This document shows, in pieces, positions 44,831-57,147 of a stretch of DNA of 64,000 nt. The notes under the pieces are model-generated. The model saw nothing but the letters and a program-made list of their open reading frames with translations. It was not told the DNA's origin and did no database searches. The stretch's first letter is position 1. Each line of letters starts with the position of its first letter. This stretch comes from Cyathus striatus (Eukaryota > Basidiomycota > Agaricomycetes > Agaricales > Nidulariaceae): positions 1,612,001-1,676,000 of the forward strand of contig JAOVFP010000020.1 in the NCBI GenBank assembly GCA_025738555.1, read 5' to 3'. The position numbers were made by a program, and so were the translations under genes.

Positions 44831-47800
44831 ATGTCAAGCCCCCCAAGCTTAGAAGCGTCTTACATACTGGTGGAAGGCGAACAGAGGCCCACCCCGCCTT
44901 CTCCTTTGGTCCAAGAACCGCCTGAATCGGTGAAAATAGAGAAATCGAAGATACCTGTCTGTATCTTCGCCCTTAGAGCGTTATCTGCTACTTATTTGGG
45001 TTATAGACTGCGCACCCGTCGAATGACGCTTCATATAAGCCAGGAGGAACTCCTTATTACGCGCACGATTGGTCCCCTGAAGCCACTGGGGGACTACGCC
45101 TACACGGACGGCACTTCATAGACGCTTATGGAAGAGTGTGCAACTTACGTGGAGTGAATCTTTCGGGTTCTTGCAAAATGTGTGTGTGTGATTAGCATAA
45201 TAGAGCTCGCGTTTGAAATTAACGTCCCCCGAAGTCCAATAGACCATGACCATGAAAACTTTCCCGGTGACCACAGAAGCGTTACCTTTGTTGGCCGGCC
45301 ATTCCCACTTGAAGAAGCAGACGAACATTTTGCTCGTTTGCGGAGATGGGGCTTAACCTTCAGTGTGTAATCTGACATTTTGGCTTATCGCGTTCAACTA
45401 ATTAGCTTGTGTCCAAGTTCGGTTTTTGGTGACCTGGGAGGCTATTGAGCATGCTGGACCGTATGCGGTCTCTTTCTTGTTGCATACCATTACAACTGAC
45501 ACTGGATATACAGAGGAATCTACGACAAAGACTACTTGAACTACCTGCGCGAGTTCCTCTCCCTCCTGCCCAAGTTCGGCATAAGCGCCTTCGTGTCGAT
45601 TCACCAAGATGTCTGGTCTCGATATACAGGTGGTTCAGGTGCCCCCGCATGGACGCTCGAACTCGTCGGACTCGACCTTCACGCTATCGAGGACTCCGGT
45701 GCGGCATGGCTTCTAGGCATGAGGGGTGGAGGGCACACTGAGGCCGAGAGAGGTTTGTGGCCTTGCGGGTATCAGAAGCTGGCAGCAGCCACTATGGCGT
45801 GAGTCGACATATTTAGTTTTGCTGTATCGGATCTAATGTTTCCGCCTTTCGAAGTACGTGTTTCTGGGCTGGTGATACTTTCGCTCCTAAGCTATTCGTG
45901 AAGGACAAATTCGGCAAAGATATTTCTATCCAACAGTTCTTGCAGAGCGCTTTCATTAGCGCCTGCGATGAGTTAGCTCGTGCTGTAGGAGGGCTACCTG
46001 GTGTTATTGGCTTCCAGGTATTTCAACAGTCATCTAAGTTGTACACCTCTGACTGGCCTAGATGATGAATGAACCCCATCGAGGGTACATTCAAATCCCC
46101 TCGCTCCACGCATTCGACTATAACACCGATCTACACCTCTCACATGTTCGTGAGTGAACCCTTCCCTTCTACTCATACGATAACCTGATCCACCGTGCTA
46201 GCAACTGCGTTCCAATCATTCCAACTGGGTGCAGGACACCCTACAACTGTGGCAACATGGACCCGGTCATTCCCCGTCCCGACACGAAAGACGTCGGAGA
46301 CGCTGCTCAACGCAGAGGGACGCAAAGCCTGGCGCGACGATGGGCCGACCAAAGGAAAGTGCCTTTGGGAGGTCCATGGCCTTTGGGGGTGGGATAAGAC
46401 TAAGAATCAGGCAGTCGCGTTGCGTGAGAGTTATTTCAAGAAGCATCCTGTGACTGGCAAGGAGGTTTGTTGTTCTGCTCCCTCTCTGAGTTGAGATGTT
46501 GATGTGGTGCATAGATTGACTGGTACACCGACTTTTACTATCCGTTTGTGCAGAGGTGGTCGGAGAGGATGCATACTATTGCTTCGCCTGACAAATTCAT
46601 CTTTGTCGAGTCTATTCCTAATGAAGTATGCGATTTTGCTGCCATTCCTATGTTCCTTGCTTAATTGTTCCAGTTCTGTCCCACTTCATGGACACCTGAA
46701 CACCGTCCAAAGAAAATGGTCTTCGCACCCCATTGGTAATGCTACATTCCTTCTCCATTTCTTGATTACTTATGCTTCGGATCAGGTATGATCTCCATGC
46801 CTTGTTCGGAAAATCATTCGGAGACTTTAACGTCAACGTGCAAGGTCTATCGAGGGTACTACTCACCCCTCTTCTACTCAATTGGTTGTACTAATTATTA
46901 CGCAGGGCATGTTCCCGCTCAAGGGATTCTACTGGGGCCAAAAAGGAGTCCGGGACAACTACTCTCTCCAGATCCGCAATATCGTAGAAAACGGATATAA
47001 ATCCCTAGGTGAAACCCCAGCATTTATTGGAGAATGCGGAATTCCAATGGATATGAAGTAAGCTTTCTGCATTATGCCTTGAACGTGCCTGATCCCCGTT
47101 GCGCAGTCACAGGGCAGCGTTCCAGACTGATGACTTTATATGGCAAACACGCATGATGGATGGGCTTGTTACTGCGCTTGACAAGGCCATGGTCGGGTTC
47201 ACGTAAGTCTCATTGCCGAATATATATATCCTATCACGCAACTCACCCCGTTACGCAGACTATGGAACTACAACCCCTACAACGACGACGAACGAGGTGA
47301 CGACTGGAACGGAGAAAACTTCTCGTGGTTCAGCAAGAAACGCGCTCTCCCGCGTTCCCTCCTCTACTTTGAACAAACTGCGCCTTCGCTAGACCAAGGA
47401 GGCCGTATCTTAAGCTCGGTTGTCAGACCATACCCCGCTAAGACGGCCGGTATCCCGCTCAAGTTCGAGTACGAGATGACGACGGGTACATTCACGTTTG
47501 AGTGGGCGAATCCAGAGAAGGGTAGTTCGAGGCCTTCTGGACCGAGTGTGTACACGCCTCCCCTTTCTGGGCATCCTGCTGTTACAGCGTTGGAGACGGA
47601 GATCTTTTTGCCTCATCGGCTTACGCTCGGAAGGAAGGTTGTCGTTGCGGGTCTGGGCGAGAGGGATAGTTATCGACATGATGAGGCGCGGCAGACGTTG
47701 TTTATCTTGTCGCGCGATGAGACTCCTGGTGCGGTGCATAGGGTTACGGTTTCTGTGACGCCGGGAGTCAGGCCGGAATTTGAGCTGAATGACTTGTGGA

Positions 47801-47895
47801 GTGATTTTGGCGGGCATATTTTTGCTAGTGCTGGAGTTATCATTGCGCTTATTGCTGTGTTTGTAGTGCGCTATCTGCAGATGGAGGTTGTTTAG
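44831..47895 (+). CDS. GH5 glycoside hydrolase, sterylglucosidase/EGCrP type
   Basis: Start MSSPPSLEASYILVEG; the first intron is removed to give TAHPSNDASYKPGGTPYYAH. Then GRHFIDAYGRVCNLRGVNLSG, DHDHENFPGDHRSVTFVGRP, FGISAFVSIHQDVWSRYTGG, the acid/base motif MMNEPHRGYI, DWYTDFYYPFVQRW, FAPHWYDLHALFGKSFGDF, and the nucleophile motif FIGECGIPMDM. LWNYNPYNDDERGDDWNGEN follows. The C-terminal part is a beta-sandwich-like region ending in a transmembrane helix (FASAGVIIALIAVFVVRYL). Fungal relatives EGCrP1/2 (Sgl1) cleave glucosylceramide or steryl glucosides. The substrate is inferred from the family. Many short introns; no lesion seen. Confidence 0.85.
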
Positions 47896-48211
47896 TAGTT
47901 TAGGTATACCCTTGGAATAAGTTTTGGACATTAATCGTAATGGAGTTACATAGTTATATATTTTGGTGCATTATAGAGTAATATGGTTCAATGTTGGACA
48001 GTGAAGTGAAATAATGGGAGATATGGTAGAATGAAAATGAATATATGATATAATGAGGATATGGTAGAGTGAAAACGGAGATATATGATAAAATAAAAAA
48101 GGAATAATGAGAAGATGTAACAATAAACAAGATGCTGGGAGAATAAAGATGAATAATGAAATAATTATACTACGTACGGCCAGTGCTGGGTATCAGGCGT
48201 ACCACACACCA

Positions 48212-49578
48212 TTAAATCTCAATCATACCCATCTCGCTCTCAATCTTTCCCTTCCACATAACAGCCCTATGCAACACACTCCTATAAATCCCCAACTCAT
48301 GCCACAAGTTCTTATCATAGTACCCCACATAATGGAGATTATCACACAGGGCATCAAGTACGGCAGCAGTATCCACCACACCATCCGTGGTCTGCTCCGA
48401 GCTAGTATCTCCCAGCACGAAGATAGAAAACTCAGCAATCTCCCTTGCGAGGGACGACAACATCTCTTCTGTGCATTCTCCCTCGCGGTCGGAGCACCTG
48501 TCTTTGCCTGTAACTAGCTGTCCTAGGAGGCGGAACACTGATCCAAAGTCTACGTCTGGTTGGGAGTCAGTGCTGGGTGTGTGGGTGGTGAAGGATGTGT
48601 GGACCGTCAGTAAGGGATGGATAAGATCACGGATCCATTCTGGGATCAGTTTGCGGAAGAGTTCACCCTGGTTCATGGTGTGCATATACGCTATGAATTC
48701 CGGGAACGTGTCGAGATGCGGCACGCGCATGAGGACTCTCGGTAGTTCTTTATGCAGTCTCCTAGGTAATATGCTGTAATCTGGTTCACCGTCCGTGCAC
48801 TTTGCTTGGATATTAGGCACTGAGAGGAGGAATAAAAGATCGTTAATTGGAATTTCGATAATTTCAGGGAAAGTCATGTTGAAATTGTTTTTACGGCGCA
48901 GTGTGGGTTTCTTGCGAGTGATAAGGCTGTGGGTGACACTGTTGAAGGGGGTGGTGGAGTAGATTATGAGGATGTGGGTGGGCCCGAGGGGGCGTGGGGA
49001 TACGAGGGTATCTGGAGTGCTCAGGGAGAGGTCGTACCATGTGTCTGAGGAGGTGGTGGTGGTAGATTGGTTGGAGTTGTCGAAGAAGCTGAAGCGCCTT
49101 TCGATGCTTTGGGTGAGTTGGATGGGATGAGTTGGTGTCGCGGAGGAGGAGAGTACGCGCCGGCGCGTAGGGATCCGGGTGGGCTGCGCCGGATTTGGGG
49201 CAGCGGCGTTTGCATTTGCATTTGCGCTGGTGCTGGCGGCAGCAAGACCTGCAAGGTCAAAAGCGGAGAAGCGAGTTGTGGCATTACGCAGTTTCACCTC
49301 GCGCAGCTTTTGAGCACGGTACAACCAGTGTCTTCAGTTAAAAATATCAGTATAACGAAAGCATGAGACATATAGGAGACTCTGACGCACCCCTCTGGGG
49401 AAGCAATGCGAAGCTTCAGATGATGCCGTATTTCCTCGATGGGTATGTCACTCATCAGAAGCTGTTCGCGATCAGGTGCGACGTCGAGGAGGATGCTTCT
49501 GTTAATCTTACGCTCATCGAGACCTGCTTGACTGGCCTGGAGAGCGATGGAGGGCAGAGTGGGATTGAAGATAGGCAT
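48212..49578 (-). CDS. Clp1-like (clampless1-like) protein, tentative
   Basis: Two exons, complement(48212..49331, 49391..49578), are separated by a 59-bp intron (donor GTGCGT) and encode about 435 residues. It starts MPIFNPTLPSIALQASQAG and the middle is Ser/Thr/Pro/Ala-rich. A conserved-looking block follows near residue 250: HKELPRVLMRVPHLDTFPEF, then YMHTMNQGELFRKLIPEWIR, then DLIHPLL. The C-terminal part reads DNLHYVGYYDKNLWHEL. From memory this block resembles Clp1, which Coprinopsis and Ustilago need for clamp formation and dikaryon growth. No catalytic residues are evident. The similarity should be treated as a guess; the gene itself is secure. Confidence 0.6.
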
Positions 49579-50402
49579 GGTATCGGATTCGATTCAAGGT
49601 GACAGCGGTGACGGTGACGAAAAGGATTGGAAGCGGGATGTTTAATAAGTAGACTAAGTTGGTGGTGGAATGAAATGAAATGAAACGACATCAACCAAGA
49701 TTTTATGGAATATTTTGAGTGTGTCCTGGTCCAAGAGTTGTAAGGCAGAATTGGGCATGGCTAAGGAGAGTGAACAATGTCAGACAATGTCGGGCGTAGG
49801 TATTCCATTGAGATATTTCCATCTAAGGCAACATACGCGCTGCACGTGATCATTTATCGCGCTTTTTCTGTGCGACAATGCCATAATCTGCCTCTCAACG
49901 TCCGAATAGAATCAGCAAAGGAGGTTCTGGTCCAAGTTATACGTCCTTCAAGCCTGCAACTCCTCTCAAGCCATGACACTGACAGCCTGGTTGCCTATCA
50001 GCGAGTTGCCCCAATAGCGCTAGTGGAATAGCATAAGCTCACCGATCCAACTCCTACAAGCTATACGTGAATCCATCTCTTGGAGACTAGAGTCTTGTGC
50101 AGTGGACAAAGGAAAGAGGATGAAAGAAAGGGACGAGCTCGTTTGTTTGTCTTCAGCGCCCCCGGCACTGGAGTGGCATGATGCATCACCCGCTCAACCG
50201 GCCAAGGCCCAAATATGTCGGATTCCGGAAAAAACATTCCGTGATGCAATCCGGGATCAAATCCGCTTCATCTTGGCATGCGGACGGACCCTTGCTTGTC
50301 CTTGTAAATCGGCTTGACTTGATATAAGTCCTGGGTGTCGCATGCCGCTAGTACTACATTAGAATATCATCCGTTCCAAACCAGAAATTCGAAGGCGCCC
50401 AA
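49579..50402. other. Intergenic sequence between divergent genes
   Basis: The Clp1-like gene (minus) and the lyase-like gene (plus) diverge from here, so it probably holds both promoters. An 84-residue ORF at 49777-50031 has no recognisable feature. Confidence 0.4.
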
Positions 50403-52227
50403 ATGTCCCCCACACTCCTTCGTACACTGCTTGCAGTGTCATGCCTCTTCACGACTGTTATTGCACAAACGAGCTATGCTAATGACTTTTTGGATCCCGC
50501 GTTCATCGTGAACAAGGAGTATGGAAATAATACCCTGGCAGCGCAGGAGACTGTTGTGAAATGGGCGGATACGTTGGCTGCTCAAGGACCTTGGAGTGTG
50601 TTCCCTTTTTTCTTATTATCTCAGAAGTTTATCATGATGCTAGGTGTAATGACCAAGCAGGGCATCGCGCCCTCGGGAGACATGCACGACTACCTGAGCT
50701 GGGCACCATAGTACGTTCCCCTCTGTACCCTCCCACTCACACGACTTACCCATGTGCCAGCTGGTGGCCAAATTGCACAGGTGTAGGAAACACGACGGAA
50801 CTGACACCCGAACAAAGTGCGTCTTACACACGTTGAATTTATTCATAACTTATCTATCTTAGTCTGGACAACGTGCCCGTACTACGTACGCGATGGCCTA
50901 TTCAACCCCGACGTACGCTTCGTCAACGACGTAGGCAACTTCCAAAACATGTCCGACGCGGTATTCTACAACGCTATCGCGTCGACGATGGGGAATACGT
51001 CGTATGGAACCAATGTGGGTGAGTATTTTTTTTTATGTTTGGGGGGCGGGCCTGAGGCGGGGTTAAGTTGGAAAGCTTGACGTGCATGTGCAATAGCTTA
51101 CTCTCACCCTTGTGCCTTATCACAACCTACCGACATTTGACCGTGCTAACCCTTCCTCTAGTAAAGTTCATATCAACATGGTTCCTCGACGCCGACACCA
51201 AAATGAATCCGAACCTCAATTACGGGCAGGTCCAACGCGGCCCGGGAGTTCAATCTGGAAGTCATACGGGTGTCCTGTGCGTACACATCACACTCACACC
51301 CACATTGAACAGCATTTATTTATATGTTTATCACAGGGACTTGAAGAGTATGGCGAAAGTCGTTAGTGCTGTCCTCATCCTGCGCAGGAGTCGGCATCCG
51401 GGCTGGACTTCGGATATTGATAGTCAGCTTATTGCGTGGACGCAGGAGTATATTACTTGGCTTGAGACTGCTAGTATTGCGTTGGAGGAGGGTGCCGCGA
51501 CCAAGTGAGCTCTTATCTTCTACATGAGTTTAAATTGATGCTGTTTGCTGATTGGCGGACAAAAGTAATCATGGGACGTTCTATTATAATCAGCTAGCAG
51601 CGTTGAAGATTCTGGTTAATGACTTGGATGGGGCCAAGAATGTTACAGATACGTATTTCAGTAAACAGTACTTGGCTCAGATTGAAGCGAGTGGGGAACA
51701 AGTATGTTATATTTTTCCTTCTATATTCCATACGTGTTACTGATACTCTCCAGCCACTGGAAGCAGCCCGCACCAGACCATATCACTACAGAGCCTACAA
51801 CCTCGCAGCAATGATAACAAACGCCCGCCTGGCAAAATACGCCGACCCCTCCTCAACAGTATGGAACACCACCACCTCCGCGGGCGCAACCATAAAAACC
51901 GCCCTTGACTTCGCAATGGGCATCAGCGCCTCCACCAGCAACGAGACTGACTATGCGTCTGAGCTGTACCCTAGCGTTGCGGCTGTTGCTGCTGTGTACG
52001 GCGATCCTGACGGGAAGTATTTGAACTTTTTGCAAGGGGCTGAATCAGATTTCGCGGAGGACCCGTACTTTTTGTGGGATCAGCCTTGGGCGCTTGATTT
52101 GGATGTGTCAAATTTGGTTAATAGTTCTGGGAGTACTAATAATGTCAAGAATGGGGCTGGGAGGAGTGTGGGGTTAGGGGCTTTGGGAGTGGGGTTGGTT
52201 GGGGTAGTTTGCGCGCTTTTGGTGTAA
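50403..52227 (+). CDS. Secreted alginate-lyase-fold polysaccharide lyase, probably GPI-anchored
   Basis: Signal peptide MSPTLLRTLLAVSCLFTTVIAQ. In order: PSGDMHDYLSWAPYWWPNCT, WTTCPYYVRDGLFNPDVR, FISTWFLDADTKMNPNLNYG, GSHTGVLDLKSMAKVVSA, ATNNHGTFYYNQLAALKILV, PLEAARTRPYHYRAYNLAAM, and YPSVAAVAAVYGDPDG. The tail SSGSTNNVKNGAGRS is followed by GLGALGVGLVGVVCALLV, which looks like a GPI-attachment signal. The NNHGxxY and RPYHYR motifs fit the alginate_lyase (PF05426) alpha/alpha-toroid fold. Fungal members are thought to cleave uronate-containing polysaccharides; the real substrate is not known. The exon-2 acceptor near 50660 is uncertain; the other joins keep frame. Confidence 0.82.
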
Positions 52228-52585
52228 TGTTTTCTTTGATTGGGCTGGTGCCTGGACACGTAGGATTTACTTATGCCCCCCATTCGATGATTGTATTTAC
52301 GTATAGATAACTTACGAGTTGTAATTTGGAACTACTTATCTGAAGTTGGTAGTAGCCGATTTCTCATTGCTTTGGATGGTTTTTGCCTACTTTCGTTGTT
52401 CGGTACAGGTACACGTCTAATTATAATACTGCACTGGCTTGCGACTGAGTTCGAGTACGCGTTGCTTTACAAACCTCGCTGGACGTCAGCTGAAATATAT
52501 CTATTCTAAAAAGTGAATCCTGATCAAAAATAACATCAGCAAAAGAGAAAAGGAAAGGAAAATAAATTAGGCTGAACTGAAGTAC
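52228..52585. other. Intergenic sequence between convergent gene ends
   Basis: AT-rich, no gene recognised. Confidence 0.4.
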
Positions 52586-55281
52586 TTATAATTTGCAGAT
52601 CATATTACTTACGGATACCCGCAAGATGGTGCCCCGTGAGTGAGCGTGTAGAAAGTACAGCAGGCGCCGAGGGAGTTCGATGTAAAATCGTTCCGAAATC
52701 CAGCTTGTAAACTGAAAACGTGCGTGGACGGAAGGGAAAGTGCGATGGTAGAGATTTATTCCGACGTGGCCACCAAAGCTTGCGATGGTGCGGTTTGAAA
52801 AGTATGGGGGGAGCAGAGGCAGGTCGCTGAGATGTTCGAGTGTGCACGAAAGGCGCTTGACAAGGCTTGGGTGCTTGAATTTGTATCTGAGGAGCCAACC
52901 CATGAGAAATAGTTGAATCTGACAGTGCTGTGTTGTCGTTGGGTTTCTCATTGACAAGATCTTCGCGTACAGAACTCGGCGGAGAATGCGGCTGGGACAA
53001 TATGCCAATGTGGCTTTGTCTTTCAGCGTCAGACGAGAGAGAACCATGTAAATTTTGAGATGTTTGAGCCCCGCTGGCGAGAAGGGACTCTTCGTCTCAT
53101 TTGAGACAACAAGTAGCTGATCAAGATCAACTTTTGAAGGAGAGTCTGTAGATTTTTGAGATGGGTCTGGACAGGTCGTAATTGACGGAAGGACTTCTTC
53201 AGCTATCGAGGTAAGTGGATTCGATTCAATAACTGTCACGGTATTCTCCGAATTTAATCGTCCTGATTTACGCCGCTTTTTAGACCGTTTCTTCCGCGGC
53301 GAAGGACTCGTCGTCTCACCCGAGGAAGCAGGCAGCACACCAGGATCAACCCCCGAACTGGAGTCTGCAGATTCTTGAGGTGTATCTGGACAAGTCGTGT
53401 TCGACGGAAGATCCACTGAAGCTAGCAAGGTAGGTGTCTTCAATTCAGTAGCTGTGCTCTCCGAATTCAATCGTGATTTACGCCGTTTTGTAGCTTGTTG
53501 TGCATATGAAGAAGGGCGGAGCATGAAGTATCGGACCCGAATGATATTACTTAAATGTATCTTATCGTTTTCTTGTGCAGAGCCATTCGTGTAGTTATCA
53601 CTTGGGATGAGAGAGCCCGAATCGTCCAAGACAGCTGTCTGCTCTTGGGGAGAGGAATTTTCATTGTTGGAATCTCCCGATGACATTGTCTCTGACGAAT
53701 CGGATGAATAATGTGTATCACTAGCTTGTGGAACAGAATATGTTGTAGAGTGTGCGGGTTGTTGAGGTGTGAGGGGTTGATCCACTGCTGATGAAGAAAT
53801 ACCTTTGGTCGGTGAGGTGGGAGGATTGGAGACAACAACTGCCTGGCGCTTCGAATGTGCCTCGGGATTTTTAGGATTCTGGTGCTCCTCCTCCTCCGAG
53901 CATTGGGCGAGCAAGCGTAATCGATGTTTGAAGACCGCACTAAGAACAGGCTTTTCATTGCAGGAACTTGGATCGTGCACGACAGTTGTCATCTGCGGAG
54001 CCTGGAGAGGTGTTTGATCTGACGAGGTGTTGACCGCATCATCACTTGGATTTTTCGCTGGCGATGAAGAACTCTTCTCATTTGAGACAACAGGTGGCAC
54101 AGTGTCAGGAACGACTTTTGACGTAGACTCTGCAGATACTTGAGGTGCATCTGAATAAGTCGAGTTCGATGGAAGGACCTCTTCAGCTAGTGAGGCAAGT
54201 GGATTCAATTCAATAGCTGTACTCTTCGAATTCAATCGTCGTGATTTACGCCGTTTTTTAGAACGTTTCTTCCGCGACGAAGGACTCGCCGTCTCATTTG
54301 AGAAAACAGGTGGCACATCAAGATCAACCATTGGAGTAGAGTTTGCAGATTCTTGAGATGCGGCTGAACAAGAAGGGCGGAGCATGAAGTATCGGGCCCG
54401 AATGATATTACTCAAGTGTATCTTATTGTCTTCTCTTGTACAGAGCCGTTCGTGTAGTTATCACTTGAGACAAGAGCACCTTTATCTTCTGAGACAGCTG
54501 CTTGTGCTTTGAGAGAGGAAAACAGTGAGGAGCTTGCATCGTGTACGACAGTTGTCATCCGCGGAGCCTGGAGAGCCTGAAGAGGTGTTTGATCTGACGA
54601 GGAGTTGACTGTATCATCATATGGCATTTCAGCTGGCGAGGAAGAACTCTTCTCATTTAAGACAACAGATGGCACATCAGGATTGACTTTTGAAGTAGAG
54701 TCTGTAGATTCTTGAGATGCGTCCGGACAAGTAGTGTTCGACGGAAGATCCACTGAAGCTAGCGAGGCAGGTGTCTTCAATTCAGTAGCTGTACTCTCTG
54801 AATTCAATCGTGATTTACGCCGTTTTATAGCTTGTTGTGCATATGAAGAAGGGCGGAGCATGAAGTACCGGACCCGGATGATATTACTCAAACGCATCCT
54901 ATTGTCTTCTTGTGCAGAGCTATTTGGGTAGTTATCGCTGCTTGGGATGAGAGAGCTTGTATCGTTTGCGACGGCTGCCTGTGCTTGGGAAGAGGAATAT
55001 TCATTTTTGGGATTCTCGACTGGCGATGAAGAACCTGTTTCATCAGCTTGTGGGATGGAATCTGGTGTAGAGTGCGCGGATTGTTGAGATGTGAGAGGAT
55101 GCGCTGCTGATGAAGAAATACCTTTGGTAAGCGAGGCGGGAGAATTCGAGACAACAACTGCGTTCGAATGTGCCTTGGGCTTTTTAGGATGGTGCTCCTC
55201 CGAGGAGCTTTGGGAGAGCAAGCGTAATTGGTGTTTGGCGACACCACTAGGAACCTTTTCGTTGCTGTTAGAGGGAGGCAT
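52586..55281 (-). pseudogene. Repeat-rich low-complexity protein with a 2-bp frameshift
   Basis: The reading frame starts at ATG 55281 (MPPSNSNEKVPSG) and is Ser/Thr/Pro/Asp/Lys-rich. Several blocks recur: SNIIRVRYFMLRPSSYAQQA, KRRKSRLNSESTATELKTP, LPSNTTCPD...QES, SSSDQTPLQ, MTTVVHD, and HQLRLLSQSSSEEHHPKKPK. The second copy of the nucleotide unit starts roughly 1.3-1.4 kb downstream. The frame is cut at 54430-54436 by an extra TC compared with the other two repeats; the frame then continues to 52586. The C terminus (from about 53090 down) is unlike the repeats. No known domain; KKRSKKRRKS patches could be nuclear localisation signals. If the frameshift is real, only the N-terminal part is made. 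Confidence 0.6.
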
Positions 55282-55506
55282 AGTGATGTAGAACTTCAAC
55301 TTCAGTAACAAGCACTAAGTTGAAGTTAGGGTTGAACGTTGAGTAAACGTTAGAGTTGAGGCTGACTTAGAACGGTCGCCCTATCGTGGGAACGAGATAC
55401 GGCGGTTCGGCTTGGGTCCGGCTTCCGGACCTGTTCCGGACTACTTACAAGAGCTACTTACAACTACTAACAAGGCTTGAAGCTTATATACAACCATAGG
55501 CCTCTA
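55282..55506. other. Spacer upstream of the repeat-rich gene
   Basis: ACTTCAACTT and AAGTTGAAGT around 55293-55325 can form a hairpin. Otherwise no feature is recognised. Confidence 0.35.
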
Positions 55507-55800
55507 CTAGTATATATATTCTAGATAGGTTAGACTTCCATACAGGGTATAATAATTGTACCAGTTCATTTTGAATTCAATGTTCTTCAGATTAGTTATG
55601 AGATCTGCTTTATTATTTTTTGTCCGAGTCGGTGAGATGGGAGGAATATTCAAGATGACCGCTGCCTGGTGCTTTGAATGCGACTTGGGCATTTTAGGAT
55701 GGTCACCCTGTTCAGAGGAGCACAGTGTGCCGAGCATGTGGGCTCGCTGTTTGATGACTCGGCGACTAACATCCTTTGTCGTGCTGGGTTGTTGAGACAA
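55507..55800 (-). pseudogene. Fragment of the repeat-rich protein's N-terminal region
   Basis: About 60 codons match the start of the neighbour: VIKQRAHMLGTLCSSEQGDH, then PKMPKSHSKHQAAVILNIPP, against the neighbour's HQLRLLSQSSSEEHHPKKPK and AHSNAVVVSNSP. After SPTRTK the sequence becomes unrelated and AT-rich. The frame opens with TTG rather than ATG, so a functional gene is unlikely. It marks a further duplication of this locus. Confidence 0.5.
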
Positions 55801-56046
55801 GTTATAAAACTGTGTCCTTAGATCCTCTCAAGCGGATAAGCACCTTCAACATATATTGATTTTTACTTAACCGTGAACACAACCTGTATTCATTATAATA
55901 TCTATATAATATAGAAAACAGTGCTGTGTTCTATTTTCTTTGTAATTTATCTGCAAATTGATATAGGACTAGTTGATATAGGACTAATAAATGATCAACT
56001 AGTACTAACCATCATATCATAATGTATCGTCATAGCTGACTTCAGA

Positions 56047-57147
56047 CTATTCATCTTCCGTAGCTGTGATATATGCCTTGGATACATCCAAATATGCATC
56101 CGTTAAAATCTTAAAAATGTCTTCAAATGACCCATACCGCCATTTACGGTCAACTTTTATAGTTTTATTTTGTATTACCAGTCGAATGTCTGCTTTAAAA
56201 TGATGATGCCGGAGAAAAAACCCGACCATTTTATAAGGAGTTTGACGAGAATAATTTTCGTCTGGCACATCTATGGTTATTGTTTTGAGCTTGTAGAGGT
56301 ATAGAAATGGGTCCAGTTCACACGGATCTGAGTCATCTAACAACAGCTGGGAAAACTCATGTAGTGAGATTGTTAAATGATCAAATGTTCCATTCAATTC
56401 TTGAAGTGCTTCCTTAGCAAAGTCCCAGTGATGAAATGGGGAGTAGTCGATTAATACAAGATGTCTGAGCTTGCTGAACCTTTTTGTTGGCTCTGGCGCG
56501 AAGAGAACGACCTTCAAGAAGCATTGTTCAAAATTCGCTGGAAGCAGCTCCAATGTTTCCAATGGGCTGGAGTACTGCAAAAACCGGCTTGGAGTATATG
56601 TCTCTTCATTGGACTGTATGTCATAGAGCGATAACTCTTTGACAAATATTAATGCATATTCTAGCATATCTTGTGATATAACCAAGTGGGAAAGGACGAG
56701 TTTGGAAAGACAGTGGGAAAACGTAGATATCTTTAAGCCATTCAAAGGCACCGCTCTTCCTTCTATGTTTGATTGCATACCTTCATGCCCGAGAATTGCT
56801 AACTCAACCACATTCGGGAAGAGTTCTGATACGTTCAAACGATTTAGGATGTTGACTTCTCTTTTTTCATCTCCGCCAACATGAACCGTGAGCTTCTTAA
56901 AACGATGAAAAATCTCAGACTTTGCAAAGTCTGTAACGAACGACAGAAAATCTTCCAATCTTGACAATGATGAAAGCTTTAGCTCGTGGAACTGGAGTCG
57001 AGGGTGCTGACGTGCAATATGGAAGAAAGTAGTACTGCTTAGTGAGATACTCTTGATATCGTTGAAGTCAAGTATGTCAAGTGCGGGCTTGACAATGGCG
57101 TCAATTATCTCTGGAGGGAAATTAGGCCCTAGGGAGGTAGTGGTCAT
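56047..57147 (-). CDS. F-box/LRR-like protein
   Basis: Single exon of 366 residues from ATG 57147 (MTTTSLGPNFPPEIIDAIVK). The frame is open a few codons upstream, but without an ATG. The N terminus PPEIIDAIVKPALDIL...SLSSTTFFHIARQHPRL resembles a degenerate F-box (SCF-ligase adaptor). The rest is made of leucine-rich, LRR-like segments (KLVLSHLVISQDML, LRHLVLIDYSPFHHWDF) common in expanded Agaricomycete F-box families. Such proteins bind Skp1 and choose targets for ubiquitination; the target is unknown. It is divergent from the next F-box gene. Confidence 0.7.
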   Translation of the reverse strand: MTTTSLGPNFPPEIIDAIVKPALDILDFNDIKSISLSSTTFFHIARQHPRLQFHELKLSSLSRLEDFLSFVTDFAKSEIFHRFKKLTVHVGGDEKREVNILNRLNVSELFPNVVELAILGHEGMQSNIEGRAVPLNGLKISTFSHCLSKLVLSHLVISQDMLEYALIFVKELSLYDIQSNEETYTPSRFLQYSSPLETLELLPANFEQCFLKVVLFAPEPTKRFSKLRHLVLIDYSPFHHWDFAKEALQELNGTFDHLTISLHEFSQLLLDDSDPCELDPFLYLYKLKTITIDVPDENYSRQTPYKMVGFFLRHHHFKADIRLVIQNKTIKVDRKWRYGSFEDIFKILTDAYLDVSKAYITATEDE

